A stretch of DNA of 64,000 bases from Gnetum montanum (lineage: Eukaryota; Streptophyta; Gnetopsida; Gnetales; Gnetaceae): NCBI GenBank assembly GCA_015680685.1, contig MNCI01002026.1, forward strand, positions 1 through 64,000, in the 5' to 3' direction. Under the pieces are notes generated by a model. The model did no database searches. It worked only from the letters and a program-made list of their open reading frames with translations, and was not told the origin of the DNA. The position numbers were made by a program, and so were the translations under genes. Shown piece by piece: positions 45,409-58,990 of this stretch. Every line of letters starts with the position of its first letter. The first letter of the stretch is position 1.

Positions 45409-48400
45409 CTAGATCCATTAATTTTTCAGCAATCAGTTTTTCCAGTTGTAATAAAATTAATTAAGGAATTCATAAAAATGACAAGCACTAATAACTAAAC
45501 AATATTGGCATAGCTTATCTAGAAACTTATTGCTAAATCATTGTAGCTTATATAATAAAAGAAGTATATAATTGTTTCATCAAGTATGAGGTCAAGAGTT
45601 TGAAATCAAACAACCACATAATTGGATAATCCATAGGGATAACATCAAATAATAATTAGGATAAATTAATTAGAAAGCACCTAAATAAATAATTAAGGTC
45701 ACAAAGTATAGCAAGTCATAGTTGAATATCTTGTATGTTCACAAAAAATATAAATAGATCATAAGGAAAATAATCATAGCTATGTAGAACCAAGCAAACA
45801 AGGTTGGCAGGTAATTAAACATTATAAAATGAATTTAACATATAAAGGATCAAGGATTTAAATTCAAACAATGTTATATATACAAATAAAATGGTAAAAA
45901 GGGTTCCTTGACTAGGGTATGCCATTTTGCGTATTTAATGAGATAAGAAAAGTGTAAAAGAAAATGAAAAGAAACTTTATTAATAAGAAAGTTGAAAATG
46001 AATAAATTCATTTGGATCATGCTCTAATGATTATTTCCATTGTCTGCCTTCAATATCTATACTTTAGAGGCAATCCAACATAGCCATAGGCCTAGACCTA
46101 ACTAGACAAGATGGTTTGGTCCCTTCATTTTCTACTTCAATTGGTTCTCATCACTCATCATTATTAGCTTTGTAACTCCATGCTACTCTATGTTATTAGT
46201 ATAAATACCTTATCTTAAACTCATAAAGATTGACTTAAGAGACATGCTTGTAATTACAATATGATCTTTTAATGATAACTACAATGCCTAGTTACTAAAT
46301 GATACCATTTGAAAATAGGAATATCACATGTCTATTAGTGATGCCAAGGTTGCATTAGATCCAAAATGCAGAAAACAAAAGAAAATATAACATAATCTAT
46401 AAGTTTAAACTTGGGATTTAATAGGCCATCATGGGCATAACATTTTGGCATATTTAATCTATATTTTGTTATGAATATTATGTGATTTGATACATCAATG
46501 ATCTCATGTCTATGGTAAGAGTGGTTTGGTACTTCAATGAATAAGCAAGAAAAATGGACTTTAATTTGTAAGAAAAGTATCTAAGTATTTTTTAGGAAGT
46601 AAGAGGTTTAACATACACTTAATTAGGCATCATTACATAACAATTAAACCAAAAAAACACATGCTCATGTCTCCAATAAAAAAGAGCTTCTTCTTTCAAT
46701 ACAAACTATCCTTCTTGTACATGAACTTCATAATAACATTAGCATTAGAATCTTTTGATAAGTGAATATTGAGAACTTAGAAGGAGGGTTAAATAAGTTC
46801 CACTAATAAAAATCAAAATTACACTCAAATGTATGTGATTTCCCAACTGGGATACTTCCAAATGCAGAGGGTAGAATCCTTGCATACTTGTGAACTTTGT
46901 TTCAGAAAAAATGTGGTTTCAAAGATACAACAACCTTTACAAAGTTTGAGCTCTGCAATGAGTGTTTTCACCAAAAAACACACCTAACCCCACAAGGTCC
47001 CAATAAGCTTAAAATATGGTTTCAAGGATCCCATAACTTTTACAATAACTTGAGCTCTACATGGGGTGTTTTCTCTTAAGAAACACACCCAATCTTGCAA
47101 GATCCCAACAAGCTCAAGGGATGCCTTCCCACAAGAAGCACATCAACCTTGCAAACTTACAAAGTAAGAAAAGAAATCAAAGAGAGAATGTAACTACAAT
47201 TATAAATTTCTTGTAATGAGGCTCTTGACATTTACAATACTTAACTCATAAAAGAGAAAGCATTGAAGATCGAAAAAATTTGCAAGCATTTTACAATGAA
47301 GGGAATATTCATGTGAAAAGTGCTTGTCCTTTTTACAAAGATATTTTTTCTTTTATAGCCTTTGTTCTTGTCAAATAACCATTGAGGTTTGTATAAAGGC
47401 TAGAAAATAGCTAGTTGTGATGCCTCATTCAACCTTGGGATGTACTAAATTTCTAATGCTTTTAGGTGGAACATCTTACTTTTACCAAGTTTTCTCAATT
47501 TTACTTGGGATGTTTCACTAATCTTCTAATGCTTGTAGGTGGAACATCTCACATGGGATGTTTGGGCTGGGACATCTCAACTGTTCTTAGGATGTCTACT
47601 ATTTTTCTAGGATGTCTCGATTGAATTTTATATTTCTTATTAGGGACATCTACTACTCCTCTAGAACATCTCAATAGCTACCAAAACATCCACTTTTGAC
47701 TTGAAGATATCTTCCATTCTTGCATTAAGACTTTAACAATCAAATTGACAACTCAATTGTCATCTTGATCTCAACATGTCTTGGTCTTCACCATGCTCCT
47801 ATCTTGATCTCATCATATTCTTGTCAAGCTCTTGACTTTGTTTTGAAAGATTCCATAAGCACATTTTTCACTTTCTCCATTTTTCAAGGTTTTTACATAC
47901 TAAAAGATCAATAATAAGTGCTCAAATTTGAATAATAAAGATGCCTCAAGTATTTGAAAGACTTGGGTCTTTATGATCTCAATGATTCATAAGAATTTCA
48001 TAGTCAAAATAGAGACATCAAGAGGACTTTTTCTACAACATCACACAACCACATTAAGCATGCAAAAAATATCTAATAAATTTATCTAAATTTCATTAAT
48101 CTTCTTGTTCATCATCTAGTTCATAAATTAAAGGAAAAAATGCAACCAATTTCATGATATAGAGTGGCTTTTAAGACAAAAAAATATTAGAATATATTAC
48201 ATCAAACACTTGGCTCCCAAACATTCTTAATACATACTCATGATATAAAATCAAAAATAAAAATAATAGAATGAAACATAATTAAACACATGAATTTAGC
48301 ATCACCTGATGAATTTATTTGCCCATCTTTGGGACAATCTATGGCTCTTAATTTATAAGAGATTTTCGAGAGAATAGAGAGATATTATGAATGTAAATTA

Positions 48401-50140
48401 TGAGAATCGATTAAGAGACATTGTTAGAATATTTAAAAGAAAGTAATTGTGAGAAAACTTATCAAATAATAAGGATAATTTGAATTACTATGGAAGAGCT
48501 TCAAATAAAAGAATAATTTTTGTAATAAATAATGCGAGAAAGGATTGTTCTTCATGGATTAAAGAATGCTATGACAACCTCTCAAATGGACTAAGAATGA
48601 AGCAAGAAATAAGGAAAAAGAGCTTTATGTCATTCATCTTGGTAATGTTAAATGCTTCATTCTATGTATACAATGAGGCACATGGCCTCTATTTATACTA
48701 TTTAAAGGAGCTAAATTTTCCACATTTGGCATTTTCATCATAAAAACTCTATTAATCCCCTCTTTTCTTTTTGACTAATTTTCTCTAATAATGTCTTTCT
48801 AAAATTATTTTAATCATTTACAAAGCATTTCTAGCCTTTTCTTAGTCTATAAATTTTTCATAAAAATATTGACTATTTACATGATTTTGAAGATTAGATC
48901 TCAGGCTAGAAAATAGAATGTATTGTAGGATAGAAAATAGATATAGGAAATTAAAAAATGAATCCTATTCCTAAATTAGAAAGATAACAGAACAAGATTT
49001 ATTATAGATTGGTACAAATTATAAAAGAAGGCTAAAACATAATGGGAATACAAAGTGCCAACAAGATGGCAAAGAGAAATCAAAAAACTCTAGTGGACTA
49101 AAAAGTGCTTAGAGATTTTGATGTGCAATGAAGAAATTGTAGAACTACTATTACAAGAGAGCATTTTCTTTGTTTAGAGATTGAGAAAGTAACTATAACT
49201 TTAGAAATGATTTCCAATTAATTGGTAATAATACCTAAATGATTTTCAACCATTTTTTGGATATCTTCTTATTAATAAGCCAAAAATGTCTTGTAGATCA
49301 TGAATAAATGATGCATTAGGATCCATAGAATCTCTATGAGGTTTTGAATAGGAGAAATGATGTGTGCATATGAAACAAACATTGAAAGTATAGTTAATAT
49401 GAGAAGTGAGATCAAATGTCAAATTAAGATTGATGTTAGATGCCAATGAGAAAAAATGATGTTATACATCAAACACAAAGTTTTTTTAAAAAAGATAAAT
49501 TCAAAATCAATGTAAAAATGATGTCAAACATTGAAACTAAAGGCTAAGAAAAGAATCATCCCAAAATAANACAACAAACTCACTTTAAAGATGACAAAGA
49601 TTTCCTTAAGTATAACATTAAGAATTATAATTCTCATTACCTCCTAAAGAAGGGATTTTTTGAAAAGTATGATCCATGGATTTCTTCATTCTAAGGTAAA
49701 AAACTTAAGATGAGCTTTTCATGTTTTTTAATTAAAAATACAATGAAAATGTTGTAAATTTAACTTGGAAGTGTTGTACTCAATTTGGCTTTTATGCATA
49801 AGCTAGAGTTGGAGGTACACTCTATGGCCTTTTTAGCCTAAGCCATTATCAGCAATTCCAGATTTGATGTCCTACATCATCAACAACATTATTTCTAGTC
49901 CTCATCTTTAGTGTCTATGAGAAATGATGTTCACAAATTTGCAACGNTCTCAATGGAGAGTGATAAATAAAATACATATTTATGTGTTAATTTTTATCAA
50001 TTTCCAAGATGAGTAGGACATTAACATTTTGTTCAATTTTGAGTTACTCTTCATTGCTAGCAATAATAGCACATCCACAATTTAATGCTTCAAATTCAAT
50101 GATCTGCTCAATGCATGGATACATGTGTATTGATGCATCA
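45409..50140. other. AT-rich decayed DNA, no gene recognised
   Basis: No convincing protein homology was found. A two-copy tandem repeat of about 103 bases lies at 46909-47114. At 47430-47690 the words GGGATGTTT and GGAACATCTCA recur. A TATA-like TATTTATACTATTTAAAGG lies near 48690. These could be remains of LTRs, but no pair was found. Ns sit at 49570 and 49947. Confidence 0.4.
46909..47114. repeat. two-copy ~103-bp tandem repeat
   Basis: AAATGTGGTTTCAAAGATAC ... CCCAATAAGCTT is followed directly by a diverged copy AAATATGGTTTCAAGGATCC ... CCCAACAAGCTC. An open frame crosses both but has no recognisable content. Confidence 0.65.
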
Positions 50141-51095
50141 CTATTAAAGAATCATCTAATTTTATTTGATGATTCTTTAGCTATTAATGTAATGAGTGTT
50201 GCATTACCCTTTTGAGTTGTGTTCCCTTCTTCACTCATTTTAGCTTTTACATCTTCTTATTTGTTTAAAGTTCTTTTGTTTCAAAATATAATTTAAGGGA
50301 AGCCCATGTTTAAACTAACACTTTTATTTAAGGTGTGCTTTTTTTTTTGCAAAATTTTCAAGAAAGATCAATATTTTTGTTGTTTTGTTTTTGGGAATTA
50401 CCTTGATATTACAAGAGTCTTCTCTTTGATCTTCATTATAAATCTCTTTCTTTGGTTCTTTCTAATGTAGACTTGCTTATTTTCATTATTAACATTCTTC
50501 ATATTTTCAAATGTTCTTATTTAGAAGAAAATATTATCAATAGTAAGTTTATTGTAGTCCTTGCTTTGCACAAAGATCATCATCATGTTTTGATATTTTA
50601 GATCATCGTACAAAGCAACAACTTTTTGAACTTTTTTTCTGTGGGTAAATATATAGCCAAATTCATCAATATTCCTAATGCATTCATGAATTCTTTTAAA
50701 TAAATCTTTAATGTTCTTACCTTTCTTTATCTTAAGTTTGTGAAACTTGATTTTATTTAGGAATTCTTGCATTTGTTGATGTTCCTATGTGCTAAAATAT
50801 TCATAATGAAATTTCTCCTACATTTGTTAGGATAATTTTAATGGATATTATTTTCTAATTATTGTTGGAGATACACTAAAAATAATAATCATTTTTGCTA
50901 ATGAGTGCTTCTTATTTTTTATGTTCATCTATTTAACCTAATATGGTGAAATCATTCTCCTTTGATGGAGAAAATATGGCATCATCATGAAAGCCATTTT
51001 TAGTCACCTCTTAAGCATTATTATATTGAATAAGTATTTTCATCATGCTACCCCAAATCATAAATTCTTGAGTGTCATTAGAAATGATTGGGAAC
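50141..51095 (-). pseudogene. Ty1/copia gag (UBN2-like) and protease remnant
   Basis: Reading leftwards from about 51090, segments resemble copia gag: WGSMMKILIQYNNA, then an ending like HKKXEALISKNDYYF, then KIKFHKLKIKKGKNIKDLFKR and KSKDYNKLTIDNIFF-type text near 50530. Near 50160 NSDASIHM resembles the DSGASxHM active-site region of copia protease, with changes. Frames are broken many times. No integrase or RT of this element was recognised, so it is a truncated relic unrelated to elements A-D. Confidence 0.5.
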
Positions 51096-54000
51096 TTTAG
51101 GACATTTTTCTTTGTAGAAATCTCAATTTTTTGTTGGCTTGGACTAAAACTAGTGCTCCAATATCACTATGCTAAATTTGAGAAGTGTGGAAGCTACTTC
51201 AAATTTATTAAAATCCTTTTCAAAATGAGAGTTTTTTTGGTTGACAATGATATCATCATAGATTCTGGTCTTCTTATGGAAAAGACTATAGTAATAGAAC
51301 TTAGATCACAAGTTCATTAAGGGTTGTGGCATTTTTCACAATATCACTATAGGTTGTGGTATAATTTTAAGAAAAAAATTAAAAGCCCGTAACTTCTTTT
51401 TTACTAGGATTTTATATTTGATCTTGAGCTCATTAGAAATCTTTTAGAAATATTTATCTACCTCTAACATTTTAGATCAATTGTGGGTCATTTGTTTGAT
51501 CAAATATTGCTTCAAATAATACCTCTTGAAACTCACTAATTTTTGCAAAATTCATCATCAAGAATCATGGGAAAAGACAAGAAGTTATGTTCTTCAAACC
51601 ACGAATCTACCATGGGTAATGGTTTACTTAGAAAAAAAATTTCTTTGCTCAAATGAATTAGATTCAATTTCAATCTTGGAAATTACTTTGACTAATCATC
51701 TAAAATTATTCTAGAATGATGAACTAATAAACATTGGCGAGAATTAATAAGTAATGAGGAGAATGAGATAAAATTGAGAGTGTAAGAGTAATGAGAGTAA
51801 TGGAGGAAGAAAATGATGAGTGTGAGAAAGAATGTTTTATCTATTATTCATTTGAAATTTTATGAAATCATTAGGTTTATTTAACATCATCATATTTTTG
51901 ATGCATCAATATTAACTTTTTTTCTTCATTGTTGAAAAGAAAGAAATGATCTCCAATTTATAAAATTGGATCAAGGCCATAATACATTATTTGAGGACAC
52001 TTTAAATTATGGAATTGCAAGAGGTATTTGGAACCATATTTTGAATTTTTAATAAAATTCTTTTAGACTTCCAAGTTCAATTTACAATATTTCATTAATT
52101 TTTAATAAAAAATAAAAAATTCATCCTAAGAATTTTGCCTTAGAATGAGTAAATTGATTGGTACATTTCCCATGCATTGTACTTTCCAATAGTAAAACTA
52201 AGAAAAATAAAGGAAAAAAAAATATTTTAGTGCCCTAATTCTTAAAGGTTGGGCTATTATTTGAGTTCTTCACTTTTCTCTTGAGTTTTAAATGTTTGAT
52301 TTTATGTTTTAGTTTTATGTTCATGATATATGATATCTTGGACATGTTTCAAGGGTTTGATGTTTGTGAATGCATGGAAAATTTTCTTTACTTTTTTTTC
52401 TTAGAATTAGAAGGCTTAATTTCTCATTCAACTCTAATTTATGTTTCTACTCTCATTTTGATTTAGAATTTGGGAAGTTGGCAAGTCCTCTTTTAGGGTT
52501 TCTTGTTAACCCATGAAGTTTAGCACAATTTCTCTTTCAATCTTATTGAATTGAGCCATTAGTAAGCTTTGAAGGCTTGAGGCATGAAGGATGCATATTT
52601 CCATCTTAAGTTCTACATGATTTGAAGGAAAATTCTTAAGTTTTCATGAAGATTATCATGTTTTTCGTCCTTGCACATGGTAGGGCATTGTTTCCAATTC
52701 TACTCTAGATTTGATGTAATTTGTCAATTAAATGCCTCAAATCTATTGTTAGAAAGGTAAGCTACATCTCTCCTACCTTCTATGCCCTTCTTAAAACCAG
52801 ATTTCTATGTAATTTTCATCTTGATATTTTGGTATTTTGTTTTCCTATGTATGGTTTTGGATCGTAACCTTGCCATGAGTTGTGTTCATGTAGATAAAAA
52901 TCATAGTATGAGCTATGATGAACCTAGAAAATGATCATGACCCCTGGTCCATTTGTGGTTGTAAGTTAAACTATGAAGAAGTACAAGGGCCAAAATGACC
53001 AACAGGACCAATCTACAACTTGTGTTCTACCTCGTGGTCATTATCATAATCCATTCCCTAAGCTATGATTTACTTAGTTTGAATTTTTTCTTTGTTTTGC
53101 AAGCTCACAACATAATCATGATCCATGTTGAATTTACCATAAATTCAACATGGATCATGATTATGATTATGTTGAATCCATGGATCAACATTTTAGATTC
53201 AACATTTTAGCTATGATCCTTGTTGAATCCATGAGCTATGGCCTTATTAGTTTTCACCATAAGTAACCTCGTCAACTAGTGGTAGAGATGTGATCAACAT
53301 TTCTAAAGAAATTCAAAGTTTGAATTTTAGATTCAAGTAGCAAAGAAGGATCTTATTTATGCTATGTATCCCTGTACAATTTCATTAGATAAATAGTTCA
53401 AATAGGTGATGCTAGAAACCCAAGATAATTGATGGCTTCATGAAGTTCTCTGGCTCAAGAAAGAGAATATTCAAGATTACATTCTTTATTCTAATCCTAA
53501 ATAGATTTACATAGTAAAAAAATTAGTGTTTCTAAAAATTGGGAAAGTGTAAAACAAAAGAACTATTTCTACTTGAATAGCATTAAAGAAACCTTAATTC
53601 AAAGACAAACTATTTAATAGGTGCCATTCCTTGCAATGCATAATTAGTAAACTATGAATGATATCTTATAATCTAAGATTTGATATAGGTAGATGACTCA
53701 AAATTCCTCATGAAAAGTGAGTATATAGATGTTGGGATCAAAATAGCATTAAATATACAACACTACATTTTCCTAGAGTATATTACTTTCAAGCACACTC
53801 TAATTATCAATTTGGTTGATTTATTACAAATGTTACTAATAACATTTGGTAAATTTTTAATGATATTTCCAAAACTCATAGAATATCCATTTTTACTAGC
53901 CAATAAATTCAAAAGTTATTTGAAAAGCAATGAAATTTCAATTTCAATATATTAGCATGTAGAGATGCTAATGTTACTAGACTAAGTGAATTTCACATAA

Positions 54001-54445
54001 TTATTAGATATTTTGACTAAAAGAAGATATACAATGAACCTCTTAAAAAAAGCTTATCACATTATAGTCGAAGAAAACTTGTAAATAGAAAAATGGGAAA
54101 AGGTATACTAAGAAATAATTATATAAAATATGAAAAAATTGCAAACACATGAAGCACATAAAAGGGCAACACAAGTAAGTAACTTATATTATTCAAATGA
54201 AATTGAAGCTTTATTATATTTCAAGACCCATAGGATTTATTAGATAGATATTAATTTTTATGAAAAATAAAGATAGGCTCTACAAGTTGACCAAAAAACA
54301 ATAAGGATAGTAAAAAAAGTCATACATGTTTTTGCTATAACATTATAACGTTGTGTCAAATAGGTATTCACATCACAAGAAAGAAACACATGTAATTTAT
54401 CTTCAAGGGCTTCTAACCTACACAACCTACAAATGTGCTCTTCTT
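51096..54445. other. AT-rich decayed DNA with one perfect hairpin
   Basis: No gene was recognised. The one clear structure is the hairpin at 53111-53165. The + strand text near 54005 (LDILTKRR) faintly resembles the end of a copia polyprotein but is too short to support. Confidence 0.4.
53111..53165. repeat. perfect inverted repeat, 26-bp arms, 3-base loop
   Basis: The arm 53111-53136 and the arm 53140-53165 are exact reverse complements around CCA (53137-53139). Partial further copies of its word GTTGAATCCATG follow to about 53235. It may be a young hairpin formed by inverted duplication, or the core of a small inverted-repeat element. Nothing shows it is transcribed. Confidence 0.85.
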
Positions 54446-54450
54446 GGGGG

Positions 54451-55903
54451 TGAAACACCATGAAAATTTTGAGGCCTCAACGGTTCAGCAAAATCTCGTG
54501 ACTCAGGTGAAGATTTGTGACAAGATGCGGCCCGGCAAGTTCTCTTTTCAGTTAAGGGTCTACTCCACCATGATACACAGTGCAACATAATGAACTCCAG
54601 AGGAAGAAACAAGACCAGGGATCCACAATGGAAAGCTTTCTATGTTACAAAAATCTTAACTTTTGGAATATTACGTTGCATTACGCAACATAGCATAACA
54701 TAGCATAACGTAGCGTAATGCTTAAAGGTGGTCCATCGTAACAATAGAGATGGCAAAAAATTCAGGACCTTGACAACCTAGCAAAATCTCAAGGCTTAAA
54801 TAACAATTTGAAACATGCTACATAGTTTAATAAGTTTTCCTTTTCAAGTAAGGGGCCTATTACACTGCATTACGCAGTGTAGCGTAATGAACCCCAAAAG
54901 AAATGAACAGAAACAAAGGAAGTGCGATGACAACACTTCAATTTTTGCAAATTTTATTTTTTACACTGAATTACGCTACGTAGCATGATTTAGCATGATG
55001 TAGCATAATCTAGCACGATGCAACATAATCAAAGAAAAAGAAGTTTTTCTCCAAAGTTCCAACAAGAATGGTTTACGACATATTATGCTGCAAACGTAAT
55101 ATAGTGTGGCGCCATGAGCTTCAAACACAATCGCATCAAGTTAATGGCATCTTATGGGTTCAGGAAATGCATCATCTGAACCACATTTTTCTCCTAACCC
55201 TAACCTTATAAATATTCCAGTTAACAAAGATCAAAGGGTTGGCAGAAATTTTCCTAAGATTGACAAAACTTTCTCCATGAGCGATTTTCTTCAATTGGCA
55301 ATCGTTGACAACTTTTGGCAAAGATTGACAAGAGAACAAAGGAGGATCAATGATCGTAAGAACATCGAAGGTGATTGGCAAGAATCCTTGATCGTAAATA
55401 GCTAGTTAATAGATATTCAACTTCAGGTTTGACCTCCTTGTACCCAGATTGGCTAGAACAAGGTAGATTGACCTTTGCTTACTTTATCTTTAAATAGCTT
55501 TCTTGTTGTTGGAATGTGTTTCACCTAAATTGAAGTCTACCAGCAATCATTGTATCTAATATATTTTTTCATGAATTAAATCCTAGATCTTTGGATTTCT
55601 AGCGTTCTAAATCTGATCTCTTGTGTCCTATCTATATGGATCTTGCAAACCGTTTTAAATCGATTACATCATTTTCAATTACCTTCGAGATTAACGATAT
55701 TATATCTCTACATAAAAATTGTCTGCCATCTGATTATCACAAAAATTTTACTAATTAAGTAAGTCCCTATCTAATCAACAAGACCATTCAAGGCACCTTA
55801 GATTCACTTTCTCCAGCACGGCCCTCACACGGATCCGGGGTTGGAACTGTGTACATGAACTTTTGTTCGGTATTTCCAGCGATCGACGTTTTCCATTATT
55901 ACA
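54451..55903 (+). repeat. 5' LTR of element C
   Basis: It begins TGAAACACCATGAAAATTTT and ends ATTATTACA. It shares start and U5 words with the LTRs of A and B. Between 54664 and 55030 it carries element-specific repeat words such as CATTACGCA, TAGCGTAATG and TAGCATGATG, many part of short palindromes (ATTACGCTACGTAGC). Their position matches the GCGTACACGC block of element A. Confidence 0.8.
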
Positions 55904-55909
55904 ATTTTT

Positions 55910-55927
55910 TGGCACTATAAGGAGGCC
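55910..55927 (+). promoter_or_regulatory. primer-binding site of element C
   Basis: TGGCACTATAAGGAGGCC follows the LTR end by six bases. It corresponds to TGACACTAGAAGGAGGG in element A. The primer tRNA is not identified. Confidence 0.75.
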
Positions 55928-56159
55928 ATAAACCTCTGATCCATACTTTATGGGTAGTCTTATAAGCTGTTTGTACCCATTGTCAATCAACGTAAATGTA
56001 ATACCTCCGAGGTTGTTTACGGGATTGTGTGGTGCAGATCGGTCGCTTCGATGATTCCTTTGGAATCCTACAAGATAGAAAGCCCCAATTATTACATTAA
56101 TTTTCCTCTACCCTTGCGATCTTTATCCTTATCGTCATTATTTATCAATTGCGTAGAGA

Positions 56160-58990
56160 ATGACTACATCAACTATCGCTGTTGACACTGCCAACCTTGA
56201 GAATCCTTGGACCATGCAAGTTACGCTTCTTGTGGTCGAGCTGCCAATTAGTCCGGTGCGACAACATTGCTCCCTCAGGCTGTAAAATAAGAAGCCTGAG
56301 GGACATGTTTAGTGTAGGGAACACTAAAATTTCCTCTATGCTAAACTAGTAGCAAACCTACCCATGTATCCACAAGAATTTGAGGAAAAATGAGAATACG
56401 AGTTCATGTACTACAACGAGAAGGAATTTATTCCTTTACTTAACACCACTGTACCCCTGACAGATCAACAAAAGTGGATCCTACATCAAATGCTGATGGT
56501 GAAGACATCGCCAGAACAACTAGAGGAGTTGTTCCATGATGAAATGCTTCATGATAGGAAAGACGATCTAGACTCTCACTCTGAGGGAGGTAGTCACGCT
56601 GATTTCACCATGGCCCCTCCCTCCACAACGTCCCGCGTAAATCCGTTGTTCATGGTCACCACACCTTTAACATATTCTAATACTAATTGAGTCCCACACT
56701 CACCGTGCCTACATTTTCTCTCTCCAACTATCTTTCCAGGTGACAACCCAGCACAAATCATTCCTTAGCAGGTGCAATTACCTAATCCATCTCATCGTGC
56801 ACCTAAGCCTATGTCACTACATGTGCACGTGATACCTACATTGCAATTACCTACAACATCCACCTTCATCTTGACTCACATGATAGGGCCTACCACTATA
56901 GCATGGTAGGTTTCAAACATGCCTCTCATTGTGCATCCTACGCAAATGCCCCATCATCCCCATCATCAAAGCTAGGTCCCGAGAGCGCTAAACCCCATTG
57001 CAGGATTGTTGTCTATGCCCTTGGCTACACAAACAATGTATCCAATGCCGCAACCAATGGTGGTCACCCCATCTGCACCAACTACTGAATGGTAGATGCC
57101 ACAAGCAACACTACCTGCAGGGACCATCCCGATAGCATTGACCATCGGCCAAACTACTGCCTCCAATCTACCACCTGGTGTGGCTCCTCCTGCCATTCCA
57201 CAAACAACTTCATCGTCTACGGGTCTAGACCAAGCCTTCCATTTCATTCAGACCCTTACAGAAGAGGTTAAGAGTCTCAAGGCTGCTAGTTCTGACATGA
57301 TACAAGTCATGGATTTCTACGATGATGATCCTATTAGTCTAGTAGTCCCTATCCTGTCGTTGCCACTTGGGATGCCCCTTTCCCATTTTACAAAATACAA
57401 TGGGGAAGGTGATCCCAACACCCACCTGGTCACTTTTAGGTTAGAGTCCTTATTACTACAACAATGGCCGCATACTATAATCCATGTCTTTGCTATGTCC
57501 TTAACAGGTAAAGCTCTGGACTGGTATCGAGCACTTCCATGTGCTTCCATCTCAACTTTGGAGGAGCTGTTCACTCAGTTTGTGACCCATTTCAAGTACA
57601 ACCTGAAGCTGGAAGTCACGCTGGACCAGATCATGGGAGTCAAGCAAGACCCACTCAAGTCAGTACAAAAGTTCATATAGTAGTGGAGTGCCACCTTGAA
57701 TGAAATCTACGAACCCATTGCGGAGGCCCATCTACTAGCAATCTTCAATAACGACTTTATCAAGTCTAAGTTATACTACCTTGCTTCCCACTCCCTTAGC
57801 CAAGCCTTTGCTTAGACTAAGAGCATACAAGATGCAGCAGAGGCTAGCAAATATGTAGCATATGTGGTCTACAAAAATGCCCACAGCAAGGGCAAGGATA
57901 AAGGAAAAGCTATGACAACAATAGTAGCGGTGGTTGCCGAAGGGGCTAAAAAGAAAAAAACAACAAGAAAACACCTGCAGAGCCTCCTAAGCTGAAAACT
58001 AGCTTAAACGACACTAATCAAGAAGCTCCTTCTTCCCCTAAAGCCCCTTCACAGCCGAGGCCTAAGTTTGAGTGTAAGGATTGCTCAAATTACATGATCC
58101 TACCTGTAAAGCCTTTTGAACTCCTGAAGCAATTATTGGGAATTGGCCACATTTGACACAAGACGGTGTCTGAGGAATCTCTAAAATGCCACAAGTTCCA
58201 TTGTGAGCTACTCAAGAACCCCTCCTTGGCCCAACCTAATGAACTGCCAGTTCCCAAGAACTTTAGGCTAGACCGATTTTGCGACTACCATCAATTGTGT
58301 GGCTATGACACGAATTACTGCTGGGCGTTGAAGGATGACATTCAACGTCTGATCGATCAATGTGACCTGATCTTAGATAGCAGTAGCCCAGCACACCCAG
58401 AAAACCAAGCCATGCATGTGTACCGAGACCCATTAAATGCAAATGATGCAGGGTACACCGTCAACGTATTAGGAGCAAAGGGCGATAGTCAGGCACAGTT
58501 AAAGCAGCCTTTCGTGTTACGAATGCATCCTCATCTGCCCCAAATAGCAGGTCCATCAGCACTAATGAGTGGTGTTCCAAGGCAACCTTTTATCCTTTGA
58601 GCCCTATCTTAGACCACTGCTCGACAACCCGCTGTCAGTAAAGCCGCGGCCCAACTTGCACCTACGCCCAAAGCACCCTTTGTCATCAGGGTGCCAAAAC
58701 CATCAACCGTTCCTTCTATGTAGGGGCAAATCTTCAAATCAACCCCCCAATCCCAACTTAACAAAAAAGGAGGAGCGGGTATGACAACTGATACGGCCAA
58801 GGACTGTCTTATGCTAGGGTTTCCTAAGCCTAAACCCCTCACTTCTGTACCCTTGGCCCCACTTGCTAAAAATGATGAAGTTACAAAAATGCAACCATCT
58901 CCTCCTAACCAAAAGAAACATAGCCCTCGACCAAATGTCACTCCTTCCCAACAAATTCGTCTCTTAGGGTGAATGGAAGAGGAAAAGGTT
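56160..58990 (+). pseudogene. gag of element C
   Basis: A possible ATG lies at 56160 (MTTSTIAVDTANLENPW). YEFMYYNEKEFIPLL near 56400 matches the N-terminal part of element A gag. The capsid-like retrotrans_gag block is well kept at 57380-57680: FTKYNGEGDPNTHLVTFRLE, ALDWYRALPCASISTLEELF and FKYNLKLEVTLDQIMGVKQD. The knuckle CDYHQLCGYDTNYC near 58280 has Tyr where A has the second His, so zinc binding is probably lost. It is followed by WALKDDIQRLID. A Pro-rich tail follows. Frame changes near 56690, 57680 and 58600 break it. Confidence 0.8.

Noticed and set aside
45409-45413. CTAGA after the 3' LTR of element B as a target duplication
   Set aside because: The 5' end of element B is missing, so no partner copy can be compared.
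46770-46800. AACTTAGAAGGAGGGTTAAA resembles the family primer-binding site
   Set aside because: No LTR end precedes it and no gag follows. A match of this length can occur by chance in AT-rich DNA.
48480-48743. An 87-codon open frame on the + strand
   Set aside because: No domain, no homology recognised and a typical AT-rich composition. It is likely a chance frame in old repeat DNA.
53960-54090. LDILTKRR-like text resembling the end of a copia polyprotein
   Set aside because: Too short. The flanking translation does not match copia RNase H, and the only copia relic nearby is on the other strand.
56972-57271. Open frames on both strands beside the gag capsid block of element C
   Set aside because: They are shadows of the gag frame, which alone carries the retrotrans_gag motifs.
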